64,000 bases of DNA from Methylobacterium sp. J-088 (GTDB lineage Bacteria > Pseudomonadota > Alphaproteobacteria > Rhizobiales > Beijerinckiaceae). Made by a program: the position numbers and the translations under genes. Under the pieces are notes generated by a model. That model ran no database searches. It was not told the DNA's origin and saw only the letters and a program-made list of their open reading frames with translations. How positions within the stretch are numbered: the first letter of the stretch is position 1; the number at the start of each line of letters is the position of its first letter. Below are positions 9,645 to 19,223 of this stretch, one piece after another. The stretch is from NCBI RefSeq assembly GCF_022829295.1, contig NZ_JAKSYH010000136.1:1-64000 (forward strand), written 5' to 3'.

Positions 9645-11141
9645 TTAGTGCGTCCCGAGCGAGGGCGCCGCATCGTCCTTGTCGTGCGTTCCGAATCGCT
9701 CGACCAGCGTCGCACTGGCTGCGTTCAGCCCCACGACCTCGACCACGCGCCCTCGCGCACGGGCCTTGAGCACCACGCGGTCGAGGGTAGCCACGGCCGA
9801 GATGTCCCAGAAATGCGCGCCCGTCACGTCGATGACGAGGCGCTCGACCGGTTCGAGGACATCGATCGCCTCCGCGAAGGTGCCGGCGGAGGCGAAGAAG
9901 ATCTGCCCGGTGACCCGGTAGGTGCGGGTTTTCCCGTCGGGCGACAACGCGGACGTAACCTGGCTGAGGCGCGAAACCTTCCCGGCGAAGAACACCCCCG
10001 ACAGGAGCACACCGACCAGGACGCCGATGGCGAGATCCTTGGTGGCAACCACGACGAGGACCGTCGCAAGCATCACCGCCGACGAGGGCAGGGGGTTGGC
10101 GCGCAACTGCGCCAGCGAGCGCCACGAGAAGGTGTTGAGCGAGACCATGATCATCACGGCGGTGAGCGCCGCCACCGGCACGACGGCGAGCAGATCCTGA
10201 AGCGCCACCAACAGCAGGAGCAGGAAGGCTCCGGCCACGAGGGTCGACAGCCGGCCCCGCGCCCCCGAGGAAACGTTGATCACCGACTGGCCGATCATCG
10301 CGCAGCCACCCATGCCGCCGAACACGGCCGACGCCATGTTGGCGACGCCCTGACCCATGCATTCGCGATTCTTGTCGCTGCCGGTGTCGGTCATGTCGTC
10401 GACGATCTGCGCGGTCAGCAGACTCTCCAGAAGGCCGACGGCGGCAAGCGTCGCCGCGTAGGGCAGGATGATGCGCAGCGTCTCCCAGTTCAGGGGCACG
10501 TCCGGCAGCGCGAAGCTCGGCAGCGACGACGGTAGGGCACCGAGGTGCGCGACGGTGCGCACGTCGAGGTGGAACACAGCCGTGACGACGGTCAGCACGG
10601 CGATCGCAACCAGGGGCGACGGCACGGCCCGGGTGATCCGCGGGACGCCGTAGATGATCGCGAGTCCCAGTGCGATCAGCCCGTAGGTCGCCGGGGTCAC
10701 GCCGGTGAGTTCGGGCAGCTGCGCTAAAAAGATCAGGATCGCCAAGGCGTTGACGAAGCCGGTCATCACCGATTGCGAGACGAACCGCATCAGCCGGCCG
10801 AGCTTCAGCACGCCGGCCAGGATCTGGATGAGCCCCATCAGGATGGTCGCGGCGAAGAGGTACTGAACCCCGTGCTCGCGCACGAGCTCGACCATGACGA
10901 CGGCGGTGGCGGCAGTGGCGGCCGAGATCATCGCAGGGCGTCCGCCCGCGAACGCGATCGTGCAGGCGATGACCACCGAAGCGTAGAGGCCGACCTTGGG
11001 ATCGACCCCGGCGATTACCGAGAAGCCAATCGCTTCCGGGATGAGGGCGAGGGCGACGACGATGCCCGAAAGGGTGTCGCCGCGAAGATTGGAGAACCAC
11101 CGGCCGCGAAGGCCAGTGGGTCCGGACAAGCTGGATTGCAT
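9645..11141 (-). CDS. SulP-family anion transporter with STAS domain
   Basis: A 498-residue protein starting MQSSLSG. About eleven hydrophobic segments occupy residues 15-390, with the SulP pattern [20 protein letters not shown] near the start and the family stretch [20 protein letters not shown] cytoplasmic STAS domain (about 400-490, [19 protein letters not shown]) follows. SulP proteins move sulfate, bicarbonate or dicarboxylates; no carbonic anhydrase or sulfur gene adjoins it to decide between these. It lies between hslU and a chemoreceptor gene, in the middle of the separated hslV-hslU pair. Confidence 0.9.
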   Translation of the reverse strand: MQSSLSGPTGLRGRWFSNLRGDTLSGIVVALALIPEAIGFSVIAGVDPKVGLYASVVIACTIAFAGGRPAMISAATAATAVVMVELVREHGVQYLFAATILMGLIQILAGVLKLGRLMRFVSQSVMTGFVNALAILIFLAQLPELTGVTPATYGLIALGLAIIYGVPRITRAVPSPLVAIAVLTVVTAVFHLDVRTVAHLGALPSSLPSFALPDVPLNWETLRIILPYAATLAAVGLLESLLTAQIVDDMTDTGSDKNRECMGQGVANMASAVFGGMGGCAMIGQSVINVSSGARGRLSTLVAGAFLLLLLVALQDLLAVVPVAALTAVMIMVSLNTFSWRSLAQLRANPLPSSAVMLATVLVVVATKDLAIGVLVGVLLSGVFFAGKVSRLSQVTSALSPDGKTRTYRVTGQIFFASAGTFAEAIDVLEPVERLVIDVTGAHFWDISAVATLDRVVLKARARGRVVEVVGLNAASATLVERFGTHDKDDAAPSLGTH

Positions 11142-11323
11142 GGGACGTTCCGCACAAGGCGCACGTCCGCGCCTTGGAGCGGACAAACTGGCGACTCGGA
11201 TGCGTGGTCCGGCGGATCGGCGGCCGGAAGAGCCACCCGGGCTTTCACCGGGTCCTTGCGAATGCCGTATCCCTACGGCGCTTCGCGCTGCAACGCAACG
11301 TCGCCCCGTGCAGGACCGCCCCG

Positions 11324-11351
11324 AAGCAGCGTTGGCGTGCCAACGCTGCTT
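11324..11351. repeat. Perfect 13-bp inverted repeat
   Basis: AAGCAGCGTTGGC, two bases (GT), then GCCAACGCTGCTT: an uninterrupted 28-base palindrome in the 271-base gap between the chemoreceptor gene and the sulP gene, both on the minus strand. It could terminate chemoreceptor transcription or be an operator for sulP. It lacks a following T run. I see no gene in the gap. Confidence 0.6.
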
Positions 11352-11412
11352 GGGTTCTTGGCCGGTTGCAGGTTTTTATCGCAAAACCGGTGGCCGCTTT
11401 CGCGAACCCTGC

Positions 11413-13083
11413 TTAGGCGGCCCGGACCTGCGTGACGAAGCCCGCCACCTCTCCGCCGAGCCCGTTCGAACGCCGGGCGATGTCGGCGGCAGCCTCGAGC
11501 ACCTGTGCCGCGCTGATGCCGGTCTCGTTTGCCGCGCCGAGCACCAGGGCCATCGTGTCGGTGACCGAGCGGGTGCCGCTCGCCGCTTCGGCGATGCTGC
11601 GCGCGATCTCCTGCGTGGCGACCTGCTGCTCCTCGACCGCGGCGGCCACGCCGAGGGCGATGCCGTGGACCTGCTCGATCGTGCCGCCGATCTCCTCGAT
11701 CGCCGCCACCGCCTCGTGCGTCGCGGTGCGCATGGCGGCGATCTGGCCGGCGATCTCCTCGGTCGCCTTGGCGGTCTGCGTCGCCAGATCCTTCACCTCG
11801 GTCGCCACCACCGCGAAGCCCCGCCCGGCCTCTCCGGCGCGCGCTGCTTCGATCGTGGCATTGAGCGCGAGCAGATTGGTCTGCCCGGCGATGGTCGAGA
11901 TCAGCGACACGACCCGCCCGATCCCATCGGCGCTTCGGGCCAGGGCCTGGACGCTGGCCCGTGTGCGCCGGGTCGCCTCGACCGCGCTCTCGGCGGCGCT
12001 CGAGGTCTGGGAAACCTGAACGCCGATCTCGCTCGCCGTGGCAGCGAGTTCCTCCGTCGCGGCGGCCACCGCCTCGACGTTGTGCGACGTGGTCTCGGCG
12101 GCGCGCGTCACGGCCTGCGACTGGCTGCCTGTCCGCTCGGCATTGCCGGCCATCGTGGCGGCGGCCCGCTCCATCCCGGCGGCCGCACCGGCGAGGTGTT
12201 GGACGAGGCCACCGATATTGCCCTGGAATTGATCGGCGAGGGCGGTCATCTCGCTACGCTTGCGCGTCGTCGAATCCGCGTCCGAGCGCTGGTGATCCTG
12301 GCGCTGCGCCTCCGCCTTCTGCAGCATCTCGCTGAGGATCCGCGTGCTCGTCCAGATCGCGCCGATCTCGTCGCGGCGGACCGTTACGGCCGGCAGCGCG
12401 TGATCCCCCCGCGACAGGCGCTCGATCGCGTCCGAGACCGCGCGTAGCGGCCGGGCGATCTGCCGCTGTCCGACGAGCAGACCCAGGGCGCCGCAGATCA
12501 ACGTGCCGAGGAGCGCGAGGCCCAGAAGGAGGATCGTCCGCACCTGGAACAGCGCCTGGGTATCGCCCCGGATCGCCGCCATCTCGACCCGTCCCTGGCT
12601 GACCAGGGCGTCGATGCTGGCCTGGAAGGCTTTGCGATTGGCGCGGTTGGAGTCGTTGAAGCCGAGCTCGGCGGCGGCGCGCGGGCCGGCCGTCTCTCCG
12701 GCGTCCGCCAGGGCGCTTCGGAGGGTGCGGTAGGCTTCGAAGTTGCGGGTCATGGCCTCGAAGAGCGGACGCTCGGACTCGGCCAGTTGCGGAGCCCACT
12801 CGGTCCGGAGGGCATCCATCTCGCTCAGGCCCTTCCGGATGCCGGCGGCATATTTCGCCGCCTCGGCCCTGTCGGCGGAGGCGTAGACGCCCCGGGAGTC
12901 CATCGTGACCTCCGCGGCGAGCCGGTTGAAGTTCGCCGCGTTGAGCGCACGGATTGAGGCATTCTCGACGTTCGATAGGGACGTCTCAAAGCTTCGCAGC
13001 GTCACCACGCCGACGCCCACGACCACCAGCGTCGTCAGGCTGCACGCGCCCACGAAGCCCAGAAGTTTCCCGCCGATATTCAT
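11413..13083 (-). CDS. Methyl-accepting chemotaxis protein
   Basis: A 556-residue chemoreceptor. A membrane helix at residues 8-29 is followed by a helical periplasmic domain of about 150 residues resembling a four-helix bundle. A second membrane helix lies near 183-207, then a HAMP domain, then a long signalling coiled coil. The hairpin tip is conserved: [20 protein letters not shown], then [15 protein letters not shown]. This tip binds CheA and CheW. The ligand is unknown. No CheR/CheB-docking pentapeptide is visible at the C-terminus (QVRAA). Confidence 0.93.
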   Translation of the reverse strand: MNIGGKLLGFVGACSLTTLVVVGVGVVTLRSFETSLSNVENASIRALNAANFNRLAAEVTMDSRGVYASADRAEAAKYAAGIRKGLSEMDALRTEWAPQLAESERPLFEAMTRNFEAYRTLRSALADAGETAGPRAAAELGFNDSNRANRKAFQASIDALVSQGRVEMAAIRGDTQALFQVRTILLLGLALLGTLICGALGLLVGQRQIARPLRAVSDAIERLSRGDHALPAVTVRRDEIGAIWTSTRILSEMLQKAEAQRQDHQRSDADSTTRKRSEMTALADQFQGNIGGLVQHLAGAAAGMERAAATMAGNAERTGSQSQAVTRAAETTSHNVEAVAAATEELAATASEIGVQVSQTSSAAESAVEATRRTRASVQALARSADGIGRVVSLISTIAGQTNLLALNATIEAARAGEAGRGFAVVATEVKDLATQTAKATEEIAGQIAAMRTATHEAVAAIEEIGGTIEQVHGIALGVAAAVEEQQVATQEIARSIAEAASGTRSVTDTMALVLGAANETGISAAQVLEAAADIARRSNGLGGEVAGFVTQVRAA

Positions 13084-13224
13084 AGTGCTCCAACCCTAGA
13101 GGCTCGGTTGAATGCAAAATATCGTTGATAGTTCAAGAGGCCGTTAACCGCCCGTGGGCGGATGGATCTGTATTCGCACGACCGTGCTGCGCACCCGCAA
13201 CGATGGATCTCACCTGGCTAGAAG

Positions 13225-13803
13225 TCAGGCGCCATCGAGCGCCTCCATGACCAGATTGCCGTTGGTATAGACGCAGATCTCGGCGGCGATCGCCATGGCG
13301 CGGCGCACGATCGCCTCCGCGTCGAGATCGCCATCCTCCAGGGCCCGCGCTGCCGCCAGCGCGTAGTTGCCGCCCGAGCCGATGGCCATCACGCCGCTCT
13401 CGGGTTCCAGCACGTCGCCCGATCCCGACAGGAGCAGGCTGACGTCGCGGTCGGCGACCAGCATCATGGCTTCCAGCCGGCGCAGGTAGCGGTCCGTTCG
13501 CCAATCCTTCGTCAGCTCCACGCAGGCGCGGGTCAGCTGTCCGGGATATTGTTCGAGCTTGGCTTCGAGCCGCTCGAACAGGGTGAAGGCGTCGGCCGTG
13601 GCGCCCGCGAAGCCGCCGATCACGGCGCCCTTGGCAAGACGCCGGACCTTCCGGGCATTGCCCTTGACGATGGTCTGTCCGAGGCTGACCTGTCCATCGC
13701 CGCCCAGCACCACGCGGCCACCCTTTCGGACCATCAGGATGGTGGTGGCATGCATCTGGGGCACCGCGCCCCGGTCGTCGTACCTGAATGTGTCCTGGCT
13801 CAA
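13225..13803 (-). CDS. hslV: HslV, peptidase subunit of the HslVU protease
   Basis: A 192-residue proteasome-type Ntn hydrolase. The catalytic Thr is in [11 protein letters not shown] (Thr20 of the precursor), exposed by removal of the short propeptide. GGDGQVSLG and [14 protein letters not shown] are conserved family motifs. Twelve HslV chains assemble with HslU hexamers to degrade misfolded proteins. In most proteobacteria hslU follows hslV directly; here a chemoreceptor gene and a SulP gene intervene. It may still be one transcript, but the gaps (141 and 271 bases) make separate promoters likely. Confidence 0.95.
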   Translation of the reverse strand: MSQDTFRYDDRGAVPQMHATTILMVRKGGRVVLGGDGQVSLGQTIVKGNARKVRRLAKGAVIGGFAGATADAFTLFERLEAKLEQYPGQLTRACVELTKDWRTDRYLRRLEAMMLVADRDVSLLLSGSGDVLEPESGVMAIGSGGNYALAAARALEDGDLDAEAIVRRAMAIAAEICVYTNGNLVMEALDGA

Positions 13804-13920
13804 CGGTCGGCTCCGATCTCGATCGCGTCGAGATGGGGAGATTGGCCGGCCACGTCCAGCCGGATCGTCACCGCAATCCTGGGATCTTGCCCGGTTCTCG
13901 CGGGGACCCGACGGCTTGCT

Positions 13921-14784
13921 CTACTCGGCCACCGCCTCAGGCGTCTGCACCGATCCCGCATCCGACAGGATCGACTGCGCCGCAGCTTCGGCCAGGAGGG
14001 CGTAGCCGCCATCGGCCATATGCAGGCCGTCGGAGGCGAAGAGCTGCTTCGTGGTCAGCTTCCCGTCTTGCACCCAGCCATGCATCAGGTCGGCGCGCCG
14101 GATGACCGGCACGTCCAGCTCGTCCCCGATGCTGCGAACGGCCTCAAGGAAGCGGGAGGCACCCGGCGTCGACTCGAGCTTCGGGCACCATTGCGGTTCC
14201 ATCAGCACCACGTCGATGCCGGCCTCGCGGATCCGACGGATCGCCGCCACCGTGGCGGCGCGGAAATGAGCCACGGACACGCCGCGCAGCGGATCGTTGC
14301 TGCCCGTCTGCCAGATGACAAGCTGCGGCTCCGCCTTGATCACGTCGCGGTCCAGGCGCGCCAGCATGTCATCCACGTGCTCGCCGCCGATGCCGCGGTT
14401 GATCACCGCCACGTCGATGCCGTGCAGCTTCTTGCGCAGGTCGGTCTGCAGCCGGGCCGGATAGGCGTTCGCGGGGCTCGACGCGCCGATGCCCTCGGTC
14501 GACGACGAACCGAACGCCACGATCTTCAGCGGCGCACCGATGGCGATTTGGCGGGCGACATGCGGAAGATCCGGGCTTTCGCGCAGATCGATACCCAGGA
14601 GGTCGAGCGATTCGGGCAACAGATCCGCGTAGGCGAGTACCGCCGTCGGGATCACGAGCAGGCCGCACAGCAGGCCGAGCCGGCGCAGCATACCGCGGGT
14701 CGACCGGGGGGCGACCTGAGTGTTCGAGGACTGGTTTTTCGCGGACTTGAACACTGGACCGACAGCTCCGGCACTCGCGAGCAA
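13921..14784 (-). CDS. SGNH/GDSL-family hydrolase, membrane-anchored or secreted
   Basis: A 287-residue protein. A hydrophobic segment at residues 33-52 (MLRRLGLLCGLLVIP) suggests a signal peptide or anchor, so the true start may be the internal Met32. Block I reads AFGSSSTEG, with Ser94 as nucleophile; block III has QTGSND; block V has DGLHMADGGYALLAEA with the catalytic Asp and His. Such enzymes are esterases or deacetylases acting on cell-wall or exopolysaccharide esters. It is divergent from the glycosyltransferase gene, with a 257-base AT-richer gap between, and I cannot assign its substrate. Confidence 0.82.
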   Translation of the reverse strand: MLASAGAVGPVFKSAKNQSSNTQVAPRSTRGMLRRLGLLCGLLVIPTAVLAYADLLPESLDLLGIDLRESPDLPHVARQIAIGAPLKIVAFGSSSTEGIGASSPANAYPARLQTDLRKKLHGIDVAVINRGIGGEHVDDMLARLDRDVIKAEPQLVIWQTGSNDPLRGVSVAHFRAATVAAIRRIREAGIDVVLMEPQWCPKLESTPGASRFLEAVRSIGDELDVPVIRRADLMHGWVQDGKLTTKQLFASDGLHMADGGYALLAEAAAQSILSDAGSVQTPEAVAE

Positions 14785-15041
14785 TGGTTACAGTCTCACA
14801 CGGGGATTTGAAAAGGGCCGTTCGGCCAGCGGTGTTAATCTGAAGTGAATTCGTAACACAAAATTAACGCCCGCGGATCTCCCACCGCTTTGCGTCCGTC
14901 CCCTTGATCGATCTGCGGCACGGACGATGCGTATGTCGGGCTCCGGGTCTCCGAGAGGGCGGCGGAGACCGGTGTTCGGGTCGCTGGGCATGACGTCCGA
15001 ACCGGCCGCGAACCGGGTTGCGCCGTCCCAGGGTCGACAGC

Positions 15042-16256
15042 GTGCGCATCGCGATCCTCACCTCTTCCACCGAACCCCACGGCACCGGGATCCATGCGCT
15101 GGCACTCGGCGAAGCTTTGTGCGCGTTAGGCCACGAGGCCGTGGTTCACGCCCCCGATCCGACCGGCCGCGGTTTCTTCCGCGATGCCAGCTGTCCGGTG
15201 GTGTCGGTGGCGGCAAAGCCGATCCGCGGCGCCGGAGCCGCGCTGGTCGGGGCACGGATCGCCGACTATCTGGCGCATTTCTCGACACCCGCGGCCTGCG
15301 ATTTCGATGTCTTCCAAGCGCAGTGCGGCATCGGCGGCAACGCGCTGACGACGCTGACCCGGCGACGCCTCATCGCCGGCTTCGCGCGCACGGTCCACCG
15401 GACCGAGATGTTCTCGGACCCGCAACTGGCCCGATGGCAGGATCGCGCGATCGTCGATGCCGGACAGCTGTTCTGCCTCAGCCAAACCTGGGCCGCGACG
15501 CTTGCGGCCGAGTACGGAGCGCGGGCCGAGGTGGTCGGCACCGGCGTCGACGGGACGGCCTTCAGGCCCGATCCGGAACCCGGCGACGAGGCCCTGCGCC
15601 GGCGCCTTGGGCTCGGCCGCGGACCGGTTTTCCTGAGCATCGGCGGTTTCGATGCCCGCAAAAACGGCCTCGCGATCATCGAGGCGTTCGCGACGCTGCA
15701 CCGACGCGTCCCGAAGGCTCAACTCGTCGTGGTGGGCACAGCGTCATCCCCTGAACCGACGGATTACGAGGCCTTTTGCTGCGCCGCGCTGGAACGCGCG
15801 GGCTTGGCGGTCGGTCCGGGCAAGCCGGTGATTCGCACCGGGCCGGTCGCCCAGGCCGACATGCCGGGGCTCTACCGACTTTGCACGACGCTGGTCTCTC
15901 CCTCCCTGGCCGAGGGGTACGGCCAATGCGTGCTGGAGGCCATGGCCTGCGGCATCCCGGTGATCGTCTCCAAGCGGCCACCCTTCACCGAGTATCTCGC
16001 CCCCGGCGAGGCCCTGATGGTCAATCCCGAAGATGGGGAAGCCCTGACGGTGGCGATGCGGGAGAGCCTGGCACCGGCGCGGCGCGCCCGTCTGCGCAAT
16101 GCCGGCATCGATGCGGCCCGCGTCCATACCTGGGCGGCCTGCGCGGCACGGCATCTGCCGGGCTATGCGACGCTCCTACAGGAACCAAGATTGGCCGTGC
16201 CGCCGGCCACTGGCGCGGCGGCCTGGAACATCACGCGGGTACCCACCGATGCCTGA
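15042..16256 (+). CDS. MSMEG_0565-like family 4-type glycosyltransferase
   Basis: A 404-residue GT-B glycosyltransferase. The N-terminal domain has THALAL-like spacing (GTGIHALALGEALCALGHEA), then VHAPDPTGRGFFR, and the nucleotide-binding half carries SPSLAEGYGQCVLEAMACG with the catalytic EX7E-type acidic pair. The N-terminal pattern is that of the MSMEG_0565 subfamily, which occurs in a conserved cluster with a nitrilase, a radical SAM protein, an acetyltransferase and a flavoprotein. I use the GTG at 15042 rather than a TTG eight codons upstream because AGGG precedes it at good spacing. It overlaps the next gene by eight bases. Its substrate is unknown. Confidence 0.75.
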   Translation: MRIAILTSSTEPHGTGIHALALGEALCALGHEAVVHAPDPTGRGFFRDASCPVVSVAAKPIRGAGAALVGARIADYLAHFSTPAACDFDVFQAQCGIGGNALTTLTRRRLIAGFARTVHRTEMFSDPQLARWQDRAIVDAGQLFCLSQTWAATLAAEYGARAEVVGTGVDGTAFRPDPEPGDEALRRRLGLGRGPVFLSIGGFDARKNGLAIIEAFATLHRRVPKAQLVVVGTASSPEPTDYEAFCCAALERAGLAVGPGKPVIRTGPVAQADMPGLYRLCTTLVSPSLAEGYGQCVLEAMACGIPVIVSKRPPFTEYLAPGEALMVNPEDGEALTVAMRESLAPARRARLRNAGIDAARVHTWAACAARHLPGYATLLQEPRLAVPPATGAAAWNITRVPTDA

Positions 16257-16527
16257 GATGCGCTTCCACATCCGCTGGCCGGACGGCTCCCGCGAGGCCT
16301 GCTACTCGCCCTCGCTGGTCATCAAGGACCACCTCGCGGTCGGGCAGGACTACCCGCTCGATGAGTTCGTGGGCCTGAGCCGCGTCGCCCTCGGTATCGC
16401 CAGCGAGCGCGTTCAGGCCCGCTACGGCTTTCCGTGCGGGCGGGCCCAGGCGCAACTCGCCCGGATCGAGGAGGCTGCCCGCCGCCAGGATTCCGGAACC
16501 GTATACGTCGAAGCCTTCGAGGAGTGA
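16249..16527 (+). CDS. MSMEG_0570-like nitrogen-starvation-response protein
   Basis: A 92-residue protein beginning MPEMRFHIRWPDGSREACYS. This matches the small MSMEG_0570 family, named for a mycobacterial protein induced by nitrogen starvation. It has no membrane segment or known catalytic motif. The start at 16249 overlaps the glycosyltransferase gene by eight bases, so the two are cotranscribed and probably coupled. In other bacteria it is found with five or six partner genes, none of which is present here. Confidence 0.72.
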   Translation: MPEMRFHIRWPDGSREACYSPSLVIKDHLAVGQDYPLDEFVGLSRVALGIASERVQARYGFPCGRAQAQLARIEEAARRQDSGTVYVEAFEE

Positions 16528-16627
16528 TCGCCGCGCCTTGCGTGCTTCGCTTCGGGATAAACGCATGCGAACAGGGGTTGTCGTCAGGTCCGAGCCGCAC
16601 GGCTCACGATCGAGGCAGACGAACGTT

Positions 16628-16927
16628 ATGGTGACCCGGATTGCTGCGGCCTTCGTCCTGGCCGCGACGCCCGTCGGAGCGCAGACGCGGCCCTCCAGTA
16701 CGGCAATGACCTGTCAGCAGACGAGCCGGCTGATCCAGGGGCGGGGTGCCCTCGTCCTCGGCACCGGTGGGATGACCTACGACCGGTTCGTGCGCGACCG
16801 GTCGTTCTGCGAGCCCACCGAGATCGCCAAGCGCGCCTTCCGCCCCACCCGGGACAACCCGAACTGCCTGATCGGCTATACCTGCTACGAGCCCGGACCG
16901 GGGGACTGGCCCGGCGCAGATTTCTAG
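16628..16927 (+). CDS. Small secreted protein of unknown function
   Basis: A 99-residue protein with a clear signal peptide (MVTRIAAAFVLAATPVGA, cut before QTRPS). The mature part holds four cysteines (MTCQQ, SFCEP, NCLIGY, TCYEP) that could form two disulfides in the periplasm, and a GTGGMTYDRFV stretch. I recognise no named domain. The start is Met at 16628; an upstream extension has no protein-like character. The stop codon shares the palindrome CTAG with the selB stop on the other strand. Confidence 0.7.
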   Translation: MVTRIAAAFVLAATPVGAQTRPSSTAMTCQQTSRLIQGRGALVLGTGGMTYDRFVRDRSFCEPTEIAKRAFRPTRDNPNCLIGYTCYEPGPGDWPGADF

Positions 16928-18852
16928 CCGGCTTCCGCGATGCCGGAGGGCGATTCGAGGGTGACGAGGATCCGCCGGTCGCCTGCCCGCCGGGTGAAGC
17001 CCGTGGCGTCGAGATGCTCGAGGAGGGGGATCGAGAACTTGCGGGAGATCCCGAGCGTCGCGCCTGCTTCCCGGGCGAGGAAGCCGGTCTCCGGCGTCCC
17101 GGCGTTGGGGAAGGCCTCCAAGAGGCGCGTCCGGGCATCGGCCACCGCCTCCCGGTGGAACAGGACCGCGCGGCGTTGCACGCGGTCGACGGCTCGGATC
17201 ACCGTCCCGGCGCCGACCAGATAGGTCAGCGCTTCTCGACGGCGCACGTCCCGCCCCACGGCTTCGCTCTCGTCGGGTGGGTTCAGTCCGGCACGTCGGA
17301 ACATCTGTTCCAGCCGGCGGGCGGCCTCGCTCTCGTTGCGCGCAGGATCGAAATCGGCGCGCCGCCACAGGGTGCCGGCCTGACTTACACCCCCCGCCGC
17401 CACGAGGGCCCGCAGAGCCGAGCTAACGAGGAGGTCGGAAAGCACGAGCGACCGCGACAGGCGTTCCAGGGCGATCCCGTGCTCCATCGGGAAGTCGCGG
17501 TGATGCTGCGAGAGCGTCGCCAGGATCCCGGTCTGCAAAGCCTCGAAGGCCGGCGCGCCGATGAAGCGGTCGCCGACCTCGCGCGCGCCGGATGCGGTCA
17601 GGATTTCCCGGGCGCGGTCCGGGGCCGTGCCGGCGAGCCTGGCCAGTTCTGCGAGGGGGGCACCGGCCGCGCCGACTTGCCCGAGACGGACAGAGATCGC
17701 CTTCGCCGGCCCTCCCGATGCCAGCGCGGCCAGATTGGCCATGGTACGCGGATCGTTGCGGCGCCGGCGCCGGCTCGCCGGATCGAGGATGTGCCCGCCC
17801 GCGATGGTCGCGGCGGGCGAATCGAGCCGCAGAACATAGGGCTCCCGCGCCGGGACGGAGACCGGCTGCGCGAGGTGCAGCTGCGCCTGCGTGCTGGCTC
17901 CCGGCTCCAGGACGTCACGATCGAGCAGGCGCAGCCGAGCTTCGACCTCGGTGGTCCCGAACAGCAGGCGACAGGTCGTACCGCTCGCCACGGCGGCGTC
18001 CGCGCTGGCGGCGGCCGTGATCGCCACGTCGAGCCACGCGCTCGACTCGAGCAGACCCGCCGGCGCCAATGCCTGTCCCCGGGCGATCTCATCTAGCCCG
18101 ACCCCGCGCAGGGCGACCGCCGTGCGTCGCCCCGGCTCGGCCCGCTCGACCGGACGCCCGTGGATCTGGAGACCACGCACAACCGCGCTGCGCCCGCCCG
18201 GTACGATCTCGATTAAGTCGCCGATCGAGAGCCCCCCCCGTCGCAGGGTTCCGGTCACCACCGTCCCGAAGCCGGCGCGGGAGAAGACCCGGTCCACCGG
18301 AAGGTACGGGAAACCGTCGTCGCGGCCGGTTTCGGCGTCGGCCAGCAGCTCGGCGAGGGCCGCCCCGAGGTCGGACAGGCCCGCGCCGGTGACCGTGGAG
18401 GTCGGAATGACCGGTCCTGCCTCAAGGCCGGCCCGAGCCGCGGCGGCCGTGATCTCGGCCGAACGTGCCGCGACCACCTCGGGGCTGACCAGATCGGATT
18501 TGGTGAGCGCCAGGACACCGCGGCGCACGCCGATCAGCCGTGCGATCTCAAGGTGCTCGACGGTCTGCGGCTTGATGCCCTCATGCGCATCCACCGCCAG
18601 CAGGACGGCCCGCATGCCGGTCGCCCCCGACACCATGGCGCGGACGAAGCGCTCGTGGCCGGGCAGATCCACGAGGTCGATCTCTCCCGCATCGGTGGAC
18701 AGGAGCGCGAAGCCCGGCACGATCGAGACGCCGCGGGCGCGTTCTTCCTTGAGCCTGTCCGTCTCGACCCCGGTGAGCGCCCGGACGAGCGCCGTCTTGC
18801 CGTGATCCACGTGTCCGACCACGCCCACGAGAAGTGTCTTCAACGCAGTCAC
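16924..18852 (-). CDS. selB: Selenocysteine-specific elongation factor SelB
   Basis: A 642-residue specialised translation factor that brings selenocysteinyl-tRNA to UGA codons. G1 is GHVDHGKT, G3 DLPGHE and G4 TKSD. EF-Tu-like domains II and III and C-terminal winged helices (about 380-642), which bind the SECIS hairpin, follow; E. coli SelB has 614 residues. I place the start at the GTG at 18852 (VTALKTLLVG), preceded by GGAG; an ATG at 18885 or 18933 would add residues not seen in relatives. No selA or tRNA-Sec gene is visible in the window. Confidence 0.92.
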   Translation of the reverse strand: MTALKTLLVGVVGHVDHGKTALVRALTGVETDRLKEERARGVSIVPGFALLSTDAGEIDLVDLPGHERFVRAMVSGATGMRAVLLAVDAHEGIKPQTVEHLEIARLIGVRRGVLALTKSDLVSPEVVAARSAEITAAAARAGLEAGPVIPTSTVTGAGLSDLGAALAELLADAETGRDDGFPYLPVDRVFSRAGFGTVVTGTLRRGGLSIGDLIEIVPGGRSAVVRGLQIHGRPVERAEPGRRTAVALRGVGLDEIARGQALAPAGLLESSAWLDVAITAAASADAAVASGTTCRLLFGTTEVEARLRLLDRDVLEPGASTQAQLHLAQPVSVPAREPYVLRLDSPAATIAGGHILDPASRRRRRNDPRTMANLAALASGGPAKAISVRLGQVGAAGAPLAELARLAGTAPDRAREILTASGAREVGDRFIGAPAFEALQTGILATLSQHHRDFPMEHGIALERLSRSLVLSDLLVSSALRALVAAGGVSQAGTLWRRADFDPARNESEAARRLEQMFRRAGLNPPDESEAVGRDVRRREALTYLVGAGTVIRAVDRVQRRAVLFHREAVADARTRLLEAFPNAGTPETGFLAREAGATLGISRKFSIPLLEHLDATGFTRRAGDRRILVTLESPSGIAEAG

Positions 18853-19223
18853 CGACCTGACTATCTCCGCGACGCTGCCGTCCATGCCGCGCACACCACT
18901 CGAATCGTCGGGAATCCCGCCGTGCCGGCTCATCGTCGAACCAGGGGCCGCCGGGCGGTCGGGGCCGGGGCATGCACGGCAGATGGATTGTGGACAATTT
19001 GTTTTGCCATGCGTTTTCGATTTGGGGAAGAGCGATTTTTACGCAGTGCAACATGCCCGGCTTGCAATGCGACTGAGCGATTTCGGTGCGACTCCGCGCA
19101 CCGCGCGATTTTGCTACACTGACGTCTATTGCGATCGCGGCCGTTTGGTCTGGCCGCGACAGGTCGCGGCAACCCGACGCATGCCTTAGACGGTTGGGCA
19201 TGCATGGTTACGACGAGGAGAGC
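18853..19223. other. Divergent promoter region between selB and the CYTH-CHAD gene
   Basis: This 371-base gap separates two divergently transcribed genes and must hold promoters for both. It contains AT-rich patches (GGACAATTTGTTTTGCC near 18990 and GCGATTTTGCTACACTGACG near 19105). TACACT at 19115-19120 is a possible -10 element for the rightward gene, but I see no convincing -35. No further gene is visible. Confidence 0.35.
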
